Part shown: piece by piece, positions 31,478 to 39,405 of the stretch | How the letters are laid out: every line of letters begins with the position of its first letter | How positions within the stretch are numbered: the stretch's first letter is position 1 | Source: Methanocorpusculum sp. | Lineage (GTDB): Archaea > Halobacteriota > Methanomicrobia > Methanomicrobiales > Methanocorpusculaceae | Assembly: GCA_029987395.1 (NCBI GenBank) | Contig: DALTVX010000100.1 | Span: forward strand, 1-43,066 | Direction of reading: 5' to 3' | DNA length: 43,066 bases | Notes under the pieces: generated by a model | Told to the model about the DNA's origin: nothing | Database searches by the model: none | The model's input: the letters and a program-made list of their open reading frames with translations, nothing else | Program-made: the position numbers and the translations under genes

Positions 31478-32728
31478 ATGTTATGGCAGCCGCTCAATGT
31501 TGAGTCGTGGGTTTCGATGCGTCGCGGCTCATTGGCCGACGTAAAGGGAACAGTCGAGGCAATTATTGAGGACGTTCGCAAAAATGGCGACGCCGCTCTT
31601 TTTTCGCTGACAGAAAAGTTCGATAAGCAGAAGCTTTCCTCACTTCGTATATCCCAGGAATCGATCGATGAGGCATATGATGAGGTCGACCCTGCCCTTA
31701 TACAGGCACTTATCGAGGCCGAGGCACGCATCACCCGATTCCATGAACTGCAGATGGATAAATCTCTCTGGCTCGAGGAGACGGAACCTGGCATCACCCT
31801 TGGCGTAAAAACAACGCCTCTTGACCGTGTCGGCGCCTATATTCCCGGAGGACGGGCAGCGTATCCCTCGACGGTCCTTATGACCACGGTCGCGGCCCGC
31901 GTTGCCGGCGTCCCGGAGATCGTTCTCTGTACCCCGCCTCCCGTACATCCGCTGACTCTTGTTGCACTCGATATCGCCGGCGTCACAGAAGCATACTCCA
32001 TCGGCGGAGCCCAGGCCATAGCAGCTTTGGCTCTTGGTACCGAAACGATCCGACCTGTTCAAAAGATCGTAGGGCCGGGCAATGTATTTGTCACCCAGGC
32101 GAAGATGATCCTTAGGGAATATGCTGAGATCGACTTCCCGGCAGGACCAAGCGAGATAGGCGTTCTTGCCGATGATTCTGCAAACCCTGCTTTCATCGCG
32201 GCCGACATTCTCGCTCAGGCAGAGCACGATCCAAACGCCGCCTGTGTTCTGGTGACCACATCGAAAAAGATCGCTCTGCAGGTTGGTGAAGAGATCGAGA
32301 AGCAGATCCAAAACGCTCCCCGTCGGGAGATCATGGAAAAAGCTCTTTCTCATTCCGGATATGTGATCGCGGGTGATATGGACGAGGCGATTAATCTGAT
32401 GAACGAGATCGCTCCTGAACATCTTTCGATCCAGACCATCGACCCGCTTTCAACGCTTGGAAAGATACGTAATGCCGGTTCGATCTTCATTGGTCCGTAC
32501 ACGCCGGTCGCCTGCGGAGATTATGCATCCGGAACGAACCATGTCCTTCCAACTGCAGGCTATGCAAAGAGCTACTCGGCACTGGATGTTCATCACTTCC
32601 TGAAACGATCTCAGGTCCAGATCGTGACAAGGGAAGGCCTGGATTCGATCGGCGATATCGTGGAGATCTTGGCAGAGGCAGAGGGGCTTGCCGCTCACGC
32701 CGCGTCGGTAACCATCCGGCGCACCTAA
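31478..32728 (+). CDS. hisD: Histidinol dehydrogenase
   Basis: HisD does the last two steps of histidine synthesis, oxidising histidinol to histidine with two NAD. The protein shows the family motifs VPIGRVGAYIPGG-like (LDRVGAYIPGGRAAYPSTVLM), IGGAQAIAALALGT, IVGPGNVFVTQAK, DFPAGPSEIGVLAD, DILAQAEHDPNA, APEHLSIQ and GTNHVLPT. I start it at ATG 31478 (MLWQPLNVESWVS), because the 15 residues before it are hydrophobic and unlike HisD. A TATACTCTT element lies about 34 bases upstream, so it may have its own promoter after the HD gene. Length is then 416 residues, as usual. Confidence 0.95.
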   Translation: MLWQPLNVESWVSMRRGSLADVKGTVEAIIEDVRKNGDAALFSLTEKFDKQKLSSLRISQESIDEAYDEVDPALIQALIEAEARITRFHELQMDKSLWLEETEPGITLGVKTTPLDRVGAYIPGGRAAYPSTVLMTTVAARVAGVPEIVLCTPPPVHPLTLVALDIAGVTEAYSIGGAQAIAALALGTETIRPVQKIVGPGNVFVTQAKMILREYAEIDFPAGPSEIGVLADDSANPAFIAADILAQAEHDPNAACVLVTTSKKIALQVGEEIEKQIQNAPRREIMEKALSHSGYVIAGDMDEAINLMNEIAPEHLSIQTIDPLSTLGKIRNAGSIFIGPYTPVACGDYASGTNHVLPTAGYAKSYSALDVHHFLKRSQVQIVTREGLDSIGDIVEILAEAEGLAAHAASVTIRRT

Positions 32729-32760
32729 TTTTTTTTATAAATTTTAAAAAAAGAAAAAGG
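32729..32760. terminator. Two-way A/T-rich terminator between convergent hisD and SPFH gene
   Basis: Eight T follow the hisD stop at once, and seven A followed by GAAAAA precede the other stop. Each strand thus sees a T-run after its gene in a 32-base gap. Confidence 0.6.
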
Positions 32761-34011
32761 TCAAAGTTTCTGTCCGCATTCAGGACAGAACTTGACGCCT
32801 GCTGGAACTTCGGCATTGCACTGAGGACATTTTCTGACAGTGGAAACCTTCGTGCCGCATTCCGGACAGAACTTTGCTCCTGGTAAAAGCGCCGCTCCGC
32901 AGTTTGTACAGGCAGAGCTTGTTGCAGGCGTCATCTTCTGACCGCATTCCTGACAGAATTTCGTGCCTGACGAAACCTCGGCTCCGCAGCTGCTACACTT
33001 TTCCTTCGGCTCAACTTTCTGCTCGACCTTTGGTTCGACCGGTTTTGCTGCGGCCGCTTGCGGGGCGGCAGCAACTGGCTGACCGCCGAAAGGAGCTGGC
33101 TGACCACCTGGACCTGCCATTCCTTGGGACATCATACTGCCCATACCCATACCAGCTCCCATGCCGGCACCCATCATTGCAAACCCAGCACCCTCGCCGC
33201 CTTTAGATGCGCCCTGTCCGATGCCTTCAATGGCCTTACCGGACTGGTACTGCATATAGTTCACGCCAAGAGCAGACATAGCGCCGCGTTTATTGATCGC
33301 CTCCTGGACCTCCTCAGGCATGTTGATGTTGAGGCCGGCGAACTTCATGATCTTGAGACCATAGATCTCGGTCTCTGCGGTCAGTTTTCCAAGACAGAGC
33401 TGCTCGATCTCCTGCAGATATGCAGGCATATCCAGAACGCCCATCTGTTTCTTGGTCTTCAGCTCGCCAAGCGTGTCATTTAGGACGGTGACCACCTGTG
33501 CTTTCAGCCAGTCAACGATCTCCTCAGATTTCGTCAGACCTTTGGTCCCGACAAACTGGGTGATCAGGAGAAGAGGATCAACGATCTTGTACGAGAACTG
33601 GCCGAAAATTCTCAGCTGGACGACGCCGAAGTCCACATCGCGGAACGCGAGCGGCTGGGAGGTCCCGAATTTATCTCGGAACTCACGTTTCTGTGCCCAA
33701 TAGAACTCGCCGATCTGGACGTTTCCAACAACATTTCCAAGAATGCTTTTTAGGACTGGAATGTTTTGGGTCGTAAGAGCATAGCGATCAGGGCGATCAA
33801 ATACTGCGAGAGCTTTTCCGTCACGGAAAAAGATACCGAATTCATCCTCACGGACGAGCACGTTATCGTTAAACATAACGTTTCTGGGGAGACGCCACAT
33901 GACGTTCTCGCCCTTCATATCCTCGACCCAGTAGAATCCTTTTCTAGAGTCGGCACCTTCGATATCCGAACCGGAACCGATCTTCTGATTGGTTTTTGAG
34001 AAAAATGCCAT
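32761..34011 (-). CDS. SPFH-domain protein with three C-terminal zinc ribbons (YdjI-like)
   Basis: The 416-residue protein has an SPFH/band-7-type domain at about residues 20-265 (VMFNDNVLVREDEFGIFFRDGKALAVF, PLAFRDVDFGVVQLRIFGQFSYKI, ITQFVGTKG, LKIMKFAGLNINMPEEVQEAI). A Gly/Met-rich linker (MGAGMGAGMGMG) and an Ala/Pro/Glu stretch lead to three four-Cys zinc ribbons near the C-terminus, each of the form C-x2-C...F-C-x-E-C-G. Bacillus YdjI and relatives, often mislabelled as virion core proteins, have this SPFH type and act at membranes with stress proteins. No membrane helix is seen, so it probably attaches peripherally. It is the last gene of a six-gene run and overlaps the preceding gene by one base. 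Confidence 0.9.
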   Translation of the reverse strand: MAFFSKTNQKIGSGSDIEGADSRKGFYWVEDMKGENVMWRLPRNVMFNDNVLVREDEFGIFFRDGKALAVFDRPDRYALTTQNIPVLKSILGNVVGNVQIGEFYWAQKREFRDKFGTSQPLAFRDVDFGVVQLRIFGQFSYKIVDPLLLITQFVGTKGLTKSEEIVDWLKAQVVTVLNDTLGELKTKKQMGVLDMPAYLQEIEQLCLGKLTAETEIYGLKIMKFAGLNINMPEEVQEAINKRGAMSALGVNYMQYQSGKAIEGIGQGASKGGEGAGFAMMGAGMGAGMGMGSMMSQGMAGPGGQPAPFGGQPVAAAPQAAAAKPVEPKVEQKVEPKEKCSSCGAEVSSGTKFCQECGQKMTPATSSACTNCGAALLPGAKFCPECGTKVSTVRKCPQCNAEVPAGVKFCPECGQKL

Positions 34012-34550
34012 TAGAATGCACCGAGGCCAGCGATATCCACATTACGTTTTTCAAATATCTCAGTGAACTCGCCAAATCCAGATCGAAGGACCCGAAGATT
34101 TTCAGTCACTTTGTCAAAACTGCCGTTGTCAGCATTACTTAGGGCGGTCTTTGCCAATTCTCCAAGTCCACGGATGCCGTCGATCAGGGCAAGATCGTAT
34201 TCATAGAGTGTGTTCAGCTCGGCCTTTTTGATACGGTTTGCCGGAGAAACACCGGTGTATCCCTGCTCGGCGTGACGGATCTTTGCCTCAGAGGTTTTCG
34301 CCTGAGATATCACCGTTGCCAGATCATTCATCAGATCAAGCTCGAGTGCCCGACCAGCTGATTCACGTGTCTTTTCCAAGGGAAGAAGCACGTTATTTTT
34401 CAGTTCATCGGCTATCTGCTGGCGAAGAAGTGAATCAGCAAGTCTGAGATCCTCTTTCTGGCGGTATCCGCGAAATCCCGGGATACATAACTGGATCTTT
34501 TTGATCAGACCGCGATCATCTTCAACTTTGGTTCGTAAATCTACCGTCAT
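34011..34550 (-). CDS. Helical protein of the SPFH cluster, function unknown
   Basis: I do not recognise this 179-residue protein. It appears almost wholly helical and charged, with long Leu/Ala/Glu/Lys-rich stretches (ADSLLRQQIADELKNNVLLPLEKTRESA, LMNDLATVISQAKTSEAKIRHAEQG, IKKAELNTLYEYDLALIDGIRGLGEL). It has no membrane segment or Cys motif. A coiled-coil partner like PspA in the Bacillus ydj locus is conceivable, but no PspA signature is visible. It sits between the small membrane protein (six-base gap) and the SPFH protein (one-base overlap), so it should act with them. Confidence 0.82.
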   Translation of the reverse strand: MTVDLRTKVEDDRGLIKKIQLCIPGFRGYRQKEDLRLADSLLRQQIADELKNNVLLPLEKTRESAGRALELDLMNDLATVISQAKTSEAKIRHAEQGYTGVSPANRIKKAELNTLYEYDLALIDGIRGLGELAKTALSNADNGSFDKVTENLRVLRSGFGEFTEIFEKRNVDIAGLGAF

Positions 34551-34556
34551 ATTTGA

Positions 34557-34901
34557 TCACTTTTTCATAGCAAGGAATATGATGGCTCCTGCCGCCACGA
34601 TCACGAGGGCTGCCACGATCAAGACAGGGGCAGTAAGGATCGGGAATGCGGTGTTCAGCGGACCCTGAACGAGGAGCAATAATCCAGCAAGAGCGAGGAG
34701 GAGCGGGAATACAGGTGATCCCCGTTTGCCCATGAACATAACAAGGAAAAAGGAGATAACTCCAATACCCAATAGGAAGATGCCGAGTCCTTCAAAAAAT
34801 CCAATCGCCGGTACAAGTAATGCAGCCAAAATGGAAACACCGAGCATCAATATTACCGATGCCCATGTCAGATGCATGCGTTTGTCTTCAATATCACTCA
34901 T
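34557..34901 (-). CDS. Small four-helix membrane protein of the SPFH cluster
   Basis: The 114-residue protein has four hydrophobic segments (residues about 11-30, 32-53, 61-80 and 87-110) separated by short loops, a basic MGKRGSP turn in the middle and a KK end. It carries no catalytic motif. Its start overlaps the stop of the previous gene by four bases (ATGA). It is a candidate membrane anchor or channel partner for the SPFH protein; that is inference from position. Confidence 0.82.
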   Translation of the reverse strand: MSDIEDKRMHLTWASVILMLGVSILAALLVPAIGFFEGLGIFLLGIGVISFFLVMFMGKRGSPVFPLLLALAGLLLLVQGPLNTAFPILTAPVLIVAALVIVAAGAIIFLAMKK

Positions 34902-35488
34902 GAGGAAATACCTAACATATATTTATCATTGTTTTTGTATGCGGGCAGATAAAGAACTTTTGTGCTGTTGATTTTAAAGTCGTACTCAAGTTTCTGGAGG
35001 GTGCCGGGGATCTCTGTTTCATATCTGAGGAACAAAAACTCAGCATTTTCACCGGCTATTCCTTTTTCCATCTTCATTACAGCACGTTTTCCACCCTTGA
35101 AGCCAGAAATGATATTCAGTTTTGGTTGATCAAGTGTCAGATCCATGTTCCATACCCGAGAAAACTCCTCGGGAATTGCCGCGGCACAGACATAGAAGTC
35201 GCGAGTTCCCCGCATCTGTTTTTTATCACCAATAAACCGTGAGATCTTGCCTCCGGATATGTTCTCTTTCGTTACATTCAGATCAGCATTCACTACCCAG
35301 AAGGGAACATAAATCAGTTCACCTGGATGTTCTTTATCGGGCGCTGCAATGGAATAAGCAACGTCGCCGACCTTACCGTTTGCATACAGACTGATCCGAC
35401 CGCAATGACTGCAGGTCAGCATCATGTCACGTTCCTTGGATTTCAAGGGAGCGCCGCAACCTGGACATTTTAGTTCTTTTAACAACAT
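34898..35488 (-). CDS. Zinc-ribbon protein of the SPFH cluster, soluble
   Basis: The 196-residue protein opens with a zinc ribbon LKCPGCGAPLKSKERDMMLTCSHCG (two C-x2-C pairs, residues 8-30) and a segment DVAYSIAAPDKEHPGELIYVPFWVVNADLN. The pairing of an N-terminal ribbon with a following Y-x-PFW-x-V motif is shared with the upstream gene. The rest is mixed strand/helix without known motif, ending ALYLPAYKNND-like (VLYLPAYKNNDKYMLGI). No membrane segment is seen. I cannot assign a function. Confidence 0.82.
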   Translation of the reverse strand: MLLKELKCPGCGAPLKSKERDMMLTCSHCGRISLYANGKVGDVAYSIAAPDKEHPGELIYVPFWVVNADLNVTKENISGGKISRFIGDKKQMRGTRDFYVCAAAIPEEFSRVWNMDLTLDQPKLNIISGFKGGKRAVMKMEKGIAGENAEFLFLRYETEIPGTLQKLEYDFKINSTKVLYLPAYKNNDKYMLGISS

Positions 35489-35500
35489 CGTAGATCACCT

Positions 35501-36532
35501 TTATTTGAAGTAGTCATATGTTTCATTATAGATTGACTGTACTTTTTCCTGGGTCCGACCGGATTTCAAACCTTTTCCGGTCATGGCTCCTTCCAGGACC
35601 TCATCACCATACCTGAATCTATTATAGAAATATCCAAGAAGAGCGATGGCGGCAACGATCCCCACAACGAGCATCCCGATACCCACATCATCACCTTCGG
35701 TCACGATCGCAAGACCGATACCAAGACCAACCAATCCGCCGGAGATCGCACCACCTATTCCGGCTGCAGTGCTCTGGCTTCCGGCATTTCCAGGAGCCCG
35801 GCCTGAGACGACGCGGGCCGTGATCCCGTCGACTGTCGCAAAGTATGTTCGGCCTTCGTAGGCATATCTGACGATCCAGAATGGATAATAGACCAGAGTA
35901 AATGCTTTTGGGAAGAAGAACGACTTCGAGAAATAGACCTTGGTCATCCGAGAACTTCCGTCTTTCACCGCGGTTTGGCTGATCGCTTTACCGCCGACAT
36001 CATATGCAACGTCACGGGACGAGGTCACACCGAATGTAACAATGTTTTGATCATCATAGACGATCGCTTCGGCATTCTGCGGGATCACGATGCTCTGTAT
36101 ACCAAGATCTCCAGCTTCACAGGCGATCTCTGAATAGATGTATTCGCGGTTGATCAGAGCTTCTCGCGGGATCTCAACTTTTTCATTGTCTTTTCCAGAC
36201 CTCTCTTCTTCGATACCGCAGACACATGCCTTCCCTCTGGCGACCAGACGCCAGAACGGAAGATACATCGGATATGCCTCGGAGACAACCGCACTGGTTG
36301 GAAGATCTTTTGCTTTTGGACCGGTCGAAAACCATGCGGCCACTTTTGCGAGGGCTTTGCTCTTATCAACGGTCATTTTATACATGACCTTATTTGATCC
36401 CTCATCTGATGTCAATGCAAATACTGATTCGCAGAATTTGCACAGGACCATATCCTCCCCCTCTTCACACTGCACCTGACCGCCGCAGGAGGGGCAGGTC
36501 ATCGACACAAGGATCTTTTGGACTTCAGTCAT
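35501..36532 (-). CDS. Zinc-ribbon membrane protein of the SPFH cluster, 343 residues
   Basis: The protein starts with a zinc ribbon (MTCPSCGGQVQCEEGEDMVLCKFCES, residues about 11-36). A soluble region follows with MYLPFWRLVARGKA and LVYYPFWIVRYAYEGRTYFATVDGITARVVSGRAP, a repeat-like pair in which a Y-x-PFW strand precedes a strand-turn-strand. A Gly-rich membrane block (about 255-305) comes next, then a short cytoplasmic tail (GDEVLEGAMTGKG). The layout matches the zinc-ribbon membrane proteins found beside YdjI-type SPFH proteins. It overlaps the first gene of the run by eight bases. Confidence 0.85.
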   Translation of the reverse strand: MTEVQKILVSMTCPSCGGQVQCEEGEDMVLCKFCESVFALTSDEGSNKVMYKMTVDKSKALAKVAAWFSTGPKAKDLPTSAVVSEAYPMYLPFWRLVARGKACVCGIEEERSGKDNEKVEIPREALINREYIYSEIACEAGDLGIQSIVIPQNAEAIVYDDQNIVTFGVTSSRDVAYDVGGKAISQTAVKDGSSRMTKVYFSKSFFFPKAFTLVYYPFWIVRYAYEGRTYFATVDGITARVVSGRAPGNAGSQSTAAGIGGAISGGLVGLGIGLAIVTEGDDVGIGMLVVGIVAAIALLGYFYNRFRYGDEVLEGAMTGKGLKSGRTQEKVQSIYNETYDYFK

Positions 36533-37301
36533 GTGCTTTCACCTCCACCGGAGCAGATTTTTCCCGCCCTACAACTTTGGCTGCGAGAAGTTTTCCTGCG
36601 AAAAATCCAGCAATGATCAGAACAAAAAAGATCGGGCTCACCATTACTCCAAGAACCCCACCAAGAAGTCCGAGAGCTAGTGCAAGTCCCATCACTGCGA
36701 TATATGCACTCGAACTGCGGGTCGGCGAGGAGGTCGTATAAACGGCTCCAGACGAACCATCGATAACTGCCTGATACGTGGCTCCTTTGTAATCATAGGC
36801 GATCTCATAGATCGGGAAGTACACCAGTGCCTGATCGATGGGAGCTCCGGTGAGTTCAGGGAGATACGAGTCGATCGCGATATCTGGCTGGATCACCTCG
36901 GCGTTACCGGTCGATGCTTTCGCATCATAGACCACAACGTTTCCCGGAGGGATGATCAGAGCCTGCATCCCGGGAAGAAGGGTCCCTTTAGCAGGTTTTG
37001 CAAAAACAGCCTCTCGTCCGTTCACCGTTCTTCGGAACCGGAAAACAGGGAAGAACTCTTTGGTGAGTTTGGATATCGTAGCAGAAGATTCGAGATCTTT
37101 GGCTTGGGCAGGGCCTGCCATCCAACGCTTGAAGATCCCTTTTGCTGCAGCTTCGTCAATGGAGAAGGGAAGCAAATAAAAGAACAACGCAGAACTTCGG
37201 TCGATATAGGTGACCGTATCACAGAATGGACACGTTGCCATCTGTGCGCCCGGTTTGACTTGAAGTACTGCGCCGCACTTAGGACACTGAAAATCGGGCA
37301 T
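36525..37301 (-). CDS. Zinc-ribbon membrane protein of the SPFH cluster, 258 residues
   Basis: This is the first gene of the run. The N-terminus is a zinc ribbon (FQCPKCGAVLQVKPGAQMATCPFCDTV, residues 4-30). The middle has the same elements as its downstream paralogue: FSIDEAAAKGIFKRWMAGPAQAKDLE resembles MTVDKSKALAKVAAWFSTGPKAKDLP, and ALVYFPIYEIAYDYKGATYQAVIDGSSGAVY resembles the YPFWIVRYAYEGRTYFATVDG region. Two membrane helices (about 200-240) follow and a short basic tail. The two genes are therefore diverged duplicates. A TATA box lies 27 bases upstream of the ATG. Confidence 0.87.
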   Translation of the reverse strand: MPDFQCPKCGAVLQVKPGAQMATCPFCDTVTYIDRSSALFFYLLPFSIDEAAAKGIFKRWMAGPAQAKDLESSATISKLTKEFFPVFRFRRTVNGREAVFAKPAKGTLLPGMQALIIPPGNVVVYDAKASTGNAEVIQPDIAIDSYLPELTGAPIDQALVYFPIYEIAYDYKGATYQAVIDGSSGAVYTTSSPTRSSSAYIAVMGLALALGLLGGVLGVMVSPIFFVLIIAGFFAGKLLAAKVVGREKSAPVEVKAHD

Positions 37302-37324
37302 ATTACTTATTTCAGTGTCTCAGA

Positions 37325-37332
37325 GTATAAGG
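37325..37332 (-). promoter_or_regulatory. TATA box of the six-gene SPFH/zinc-ribbon operon
   Basis: CCTTATAC on the minus strand is centred about 27 bases before the ATG at 37301, so the operon mRNA is likely leaderless. Confidence 0.6.
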
Positions 37333-37350
37333 ATATCTTCTAAAAAGAGT

Positions 37351-37671
37351 CTAAAGTTCTGTGAGACGAAGAAGACATGCCGCTTTCTTTTCTGCGGCTC
37401 CAAGTTTGTCGAAGCAGACTGCTAATTTTTCAAGAGAATCTTTGTCGTCGGGGAGAAGGATCAGCGTTCTCTCAAACGCGCTAACGGCATTTCCGTAACT
37501 TTCCAAACACATCAGAGCAGAACCTCTTCCTTTCCATGCATCTGCATCATTTGGCAAAAGCTCTGTTAATCTCAGATAAGCTTCAGCTGCTTTTTCATAG
37601 CGCTCTTCTGCGAGAAGGTTATCTGCGGTCGTCTTCCAGAAGACAGGGTTGTTTGTTGGGTGAAATGTCAT
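37351..37671 (-). CDS. Small TPR-repeat protein
   Basis: The product of about 106 residues contains three TPR-like helical hairpins: NPVFWKTTADNLLAEERYEKAAEAYLRLTELLPND, AWKGRGSALMCLESYGNAVSAFERTLILLPDD and SLEKLAVCFDKLGAAEKKAACLL. TPR proteins mediate protein contacts; no enzyme domain is attached. I chose the ATG at 37671 (MTFHPTNN) because residues before it in the longer frame (MTLGHEYFPCSFI) show no TPR pattern. It stands alone between the tRNA gene and the SPFH operon, on the same strand as both. Confidence 0.75.
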   Translation of the reverse strand: MTFHPTNNPVFWKTTADNLLAEERYEKAAEAYLRLTELLPNDADAWKGRGSALMCLESYGNAVSAFERTLILLPDDKDSLEKLAVCFDKLGAAEKKAACLLRLTEL

Positions 37672-37744
37672 AATAAAACTGCAGGGAAAATACTCATGAC
37701 CAAGGGTCATGTTTTAACGTGGCGGCACATTGATCGCCGAAAAA

Positions 37745-37817
37745 TGCTGATATCGGGATTCGAACCCGAGTCGCCGGCGTGAAAGGCCGGCATGATTGGC
37801 CTCTACACTATATCAGC
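37745..37817 (-). tRNA. tRNA-Glu (anticodon UUC)
   Basis: Read on the minus strand the 73-base gene folds as a cloverleaf: seven-base acceptor stem GCTGATA with TATCAGC, anticodon stem CCGGC/GCCGG around CTTTCAC with anticodon TTC at positions 34-36, and T-arm TCGGG-TTCGAAT-CCCGA. The discriminator is A, and CCA is not encoded. The D-arm region GTGTAGAGGCCAATCAT matches archaeal tRNA-Glu. No intron is seen. Confidence 0.95.
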
Positions 37818-37884
37818 CCAAACTGCCTATAATAGTCTACGCTGGATTATAAAAAGATTATGATTGATCCCTGAGATATCAGGG

Positions 37885-38748
37885 TCAGTATTCGTCGCCG
37901 GTGTTCTGTGTCTGCACCTGGAATGCGGCGAGAAGTTTTTTGTAGATCGGGCCCGGGACACCAGTTCCGATCGATCGACCGTCGACCTTGGTGATCGCAC
38001 AGATCTCTGCGGCAGTTCCGGTGACCAGCACTTCATCTGCGGTGTACATGTCAAAGAGTCCGAGTTCGCAGATCTCATAAGGGATGCCAAGTTCTGTGCA
38101 GAGATCAAGAAGGACAAGGCGGGTGATGCCTTTGAGGTTGTTGATGGTCGGAGGAGTATAGAGGACACCTTTTTTCACGAGATAGATGTTGTCACCAGAT
38201 CCTTCTGCGAGTTTCCCGGATCGGTCAAGGAAGATCGCCTCGTCTCCGCCTTTATAGTTCGCCTCGATCTTTCCAAGAATGTTGTTCAGGTAGTTGAGGG
38301 ATTTGATGTTGGGAGGAAGTGTGTCCGGAGCATTTCTTCTGACACAAACAGTGACTCCAGTGAGACCGGTCTCATACAGATCACCGTACATCGCGCCCCA
38401 AGAGGAAACTGCACAGATAATAGTTGGAGTTGGACATCGACGTGGATCGAGCCCCATAGAACCGGCACCACGGGAGATGATCGGGCGGATGTAGGCATCC
38501 TTCAGACCGTTTTTCCGGAGCGTCTCTTTGATGATCTCAGCCATTTCTCCGCGGGTTATCCCTGGGTCAAGGTCTATAGCTTTGGCGGAGTCAAAGAGGC
38601 GGTCGACGTGCTCAGTAAGGTGAAACACGCGTCCGTTGTATGCTCTTATGCCTTCAAAAACACCGTCACCATAAAGGAAGCCGTGATCAAAGACGGACAC
38701 AGTTGCCTGTTCTTCAGGTACATAATTCCCGTTTATGTAAACTAACAT
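37885..38748 (-). CDS. ilvE: Branched-chain amino acid aminotransferase
   Basis: This PLP enzyme (fold type IV) makes valine, leucine and isoleucine from their keto acids. The 287-residue protein shows VYINGNYVPEEQATVSVFDHGFLYGDGVFEGIRAYNG at the start, YIRPIISRGAGSMGLDP, the catalytic Lys in NIKSLNYLNNILGK, EAIFLDRSGKLAEGSGDNIYLVK and EVLVTGTAAEICAI. These fit IlvE better than D-amino acid aminotransferase or PabC. A TATA-like element lies 28 bases upstream. It is a single gene. Confidence 0.94.
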   Translation of the reverse strand: MLVYINGNYVPEEQATVSVFDHGFLYGDGVFEGIRAYNGRVFHLTEHVDRLFDSAKAIDLDPGITRGEMAEIIKETLRKNGLKDAYIRPIISRGAGSMGLDPRRCPTPTIICAVSSWGAMYGDLYETGLTGVTVCVRRNAPDTLPPNIKSLNYLNNILGKIEANYKGGDEAIFLDRSGKLAEGSGDNIYLVKKGVLYTPPTINNLKGITRLVLLDLCTELGIPYEICELGLFDMYTADEVLVTGTAAEICAITKVDGRSIGTGVPGPIYKKLLAAFQVQTQNTGDEY

Positions 38749-38770
38749 AGTAAAATATATTAGGTGCGGT

Positions 38771-38780
38771 ATGATATAGG
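38771..38780 (-). promoter_or_regulatory. TATA box of ilvE
   Basis: CCTATATCAT on the minus strand is centred about 28 bases before the ATG at 38748. Confidence 0.55.
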
Positions 38781-38894
38781 ATTTTGGTCTCTCTCCTGCA
38801 AAATCAGAGAGAATTACTTTTTCTAATGATCATTGTGCTAGGTCTCCAAGAACGTTCATGGATGTTGTACTGACAAAAGAAAACACGCCAAATA

Positions 38895-38902
38895 CTTATA
38901 CC
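38895..38902 (+). promoter_or_regulatory. TATA box of the FKBP gene
   Basis: CTTATACC is centred about 26 bases before the ATG at 38924. It lies inside a longer possible frame from 38858, which supports the shorter start. Confidence 0.6.
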
Positions 38903-38923
38903 GTAACATCCCACCATTTTGGT

Positions 38924-39367
38924 ATGTCAGTACAAAATGGCGATACGATACGCGTCAACTATATTGGAGAATTGGTCGACGGAACATGTTTCGACTCATC
39001 TGAGGGTCGCGATCCTCTTGAATTCGTCGTAGGTTCAGGAATGGTCGTTCCCGGTTTTGACGCCGCAGTTCTTGGGATGGAGATCGGCGAGACGAAATCA
39101 GTCACGATCCTGCCGGCAGAAGCCTATGGAGAAAAGACCGACGACATGACGGTGGAGATCCCACGTAAAGAATTCGGCGGAGATTTTACCGCAAATGCCG
39201 GTGAGCAACTTATGATCGAACTTGGCGATGGAAACCAGATCCCGGTCACCATCACAAAGATCGATGAAGAGATGGTGACGCTTGACGCAAATCACCCGCT
39301 TGCAGGAAAAACCCTGGTGTTTACGATCACATTGGCCGAGATCGTTGAAGAAAAGACCAACGCGTAA
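38924..39367 (+). CDS. FKBP-type peptidyl-prolyl isomerase (SlyD-like)
   Basis: The protein of about 147 residues starts MSVQNGDTIRVNYIGELVDGTCFDSSEGRDPLEFVVGSGMVVPGFDAAVLGM, the FKBP core with the G-x-G-M-V-x-P-G-F-D loop. An IF (insert-in-flap) domain follows, as in SlyD-type archaeal FKBPs (EIPRKEFGGDFTANAGEQLMIELGDGNQIPVTITKIDEEMVTLDANHPLAGKTL in pieces). It speeds folding by isomerising proline bonds and is likely cytoplasmic, as no signal is present. The start at 38924 is chosen because the promoter lies in the longer frame and family members begin at this point. It is separate from moaD by 38 bases. Confidence 0.92.
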   Translation: MSVQNGDTIRVNYIGELVDGTCFDSSEGRDPLEFVVGSGMVVPGFDAAVLGMEIGETKSVTILPAEAYGEKTDDMTVEIPRKEFGGDFTANAGEQLMIELGDGNQIPVTITKIDEEMVTLDANHPLAGKTLVFTITLAEIVEEKTNA

Positions 39368-39405
39368 TTATTCATATCTTAACACCATTAGGTAAATCAA
39401 CGAAC

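Noticed and set aside
31640..32422. A 260-codon open frame on the minus strand
   Set aside because: It is antisense to hisD, which is full length with all motifs, and its translation has no known domain.
32761..34011. A viral origin for the SPFH gene, since relatives are often labelled virion core protein
   Set aside because: The label comes from an old weak match. The domain is SPFH with zinc ribbons in a cellular operon, and no phage or virus gene is nearby.
37864..38745. A 293-codon open frame on the plus strand
   Set aside because: It lies wholly antisense to ilvE, whose motifs are complete; the plus-strand product is low in recognisable motifs and has no promoter or ribosome-binding site.
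38858..38923. A 22-residue N-terminal extension of the FKBP protein
   Set aside because: The TATA box lies inside it and family members begin at the MSVQNGD position.
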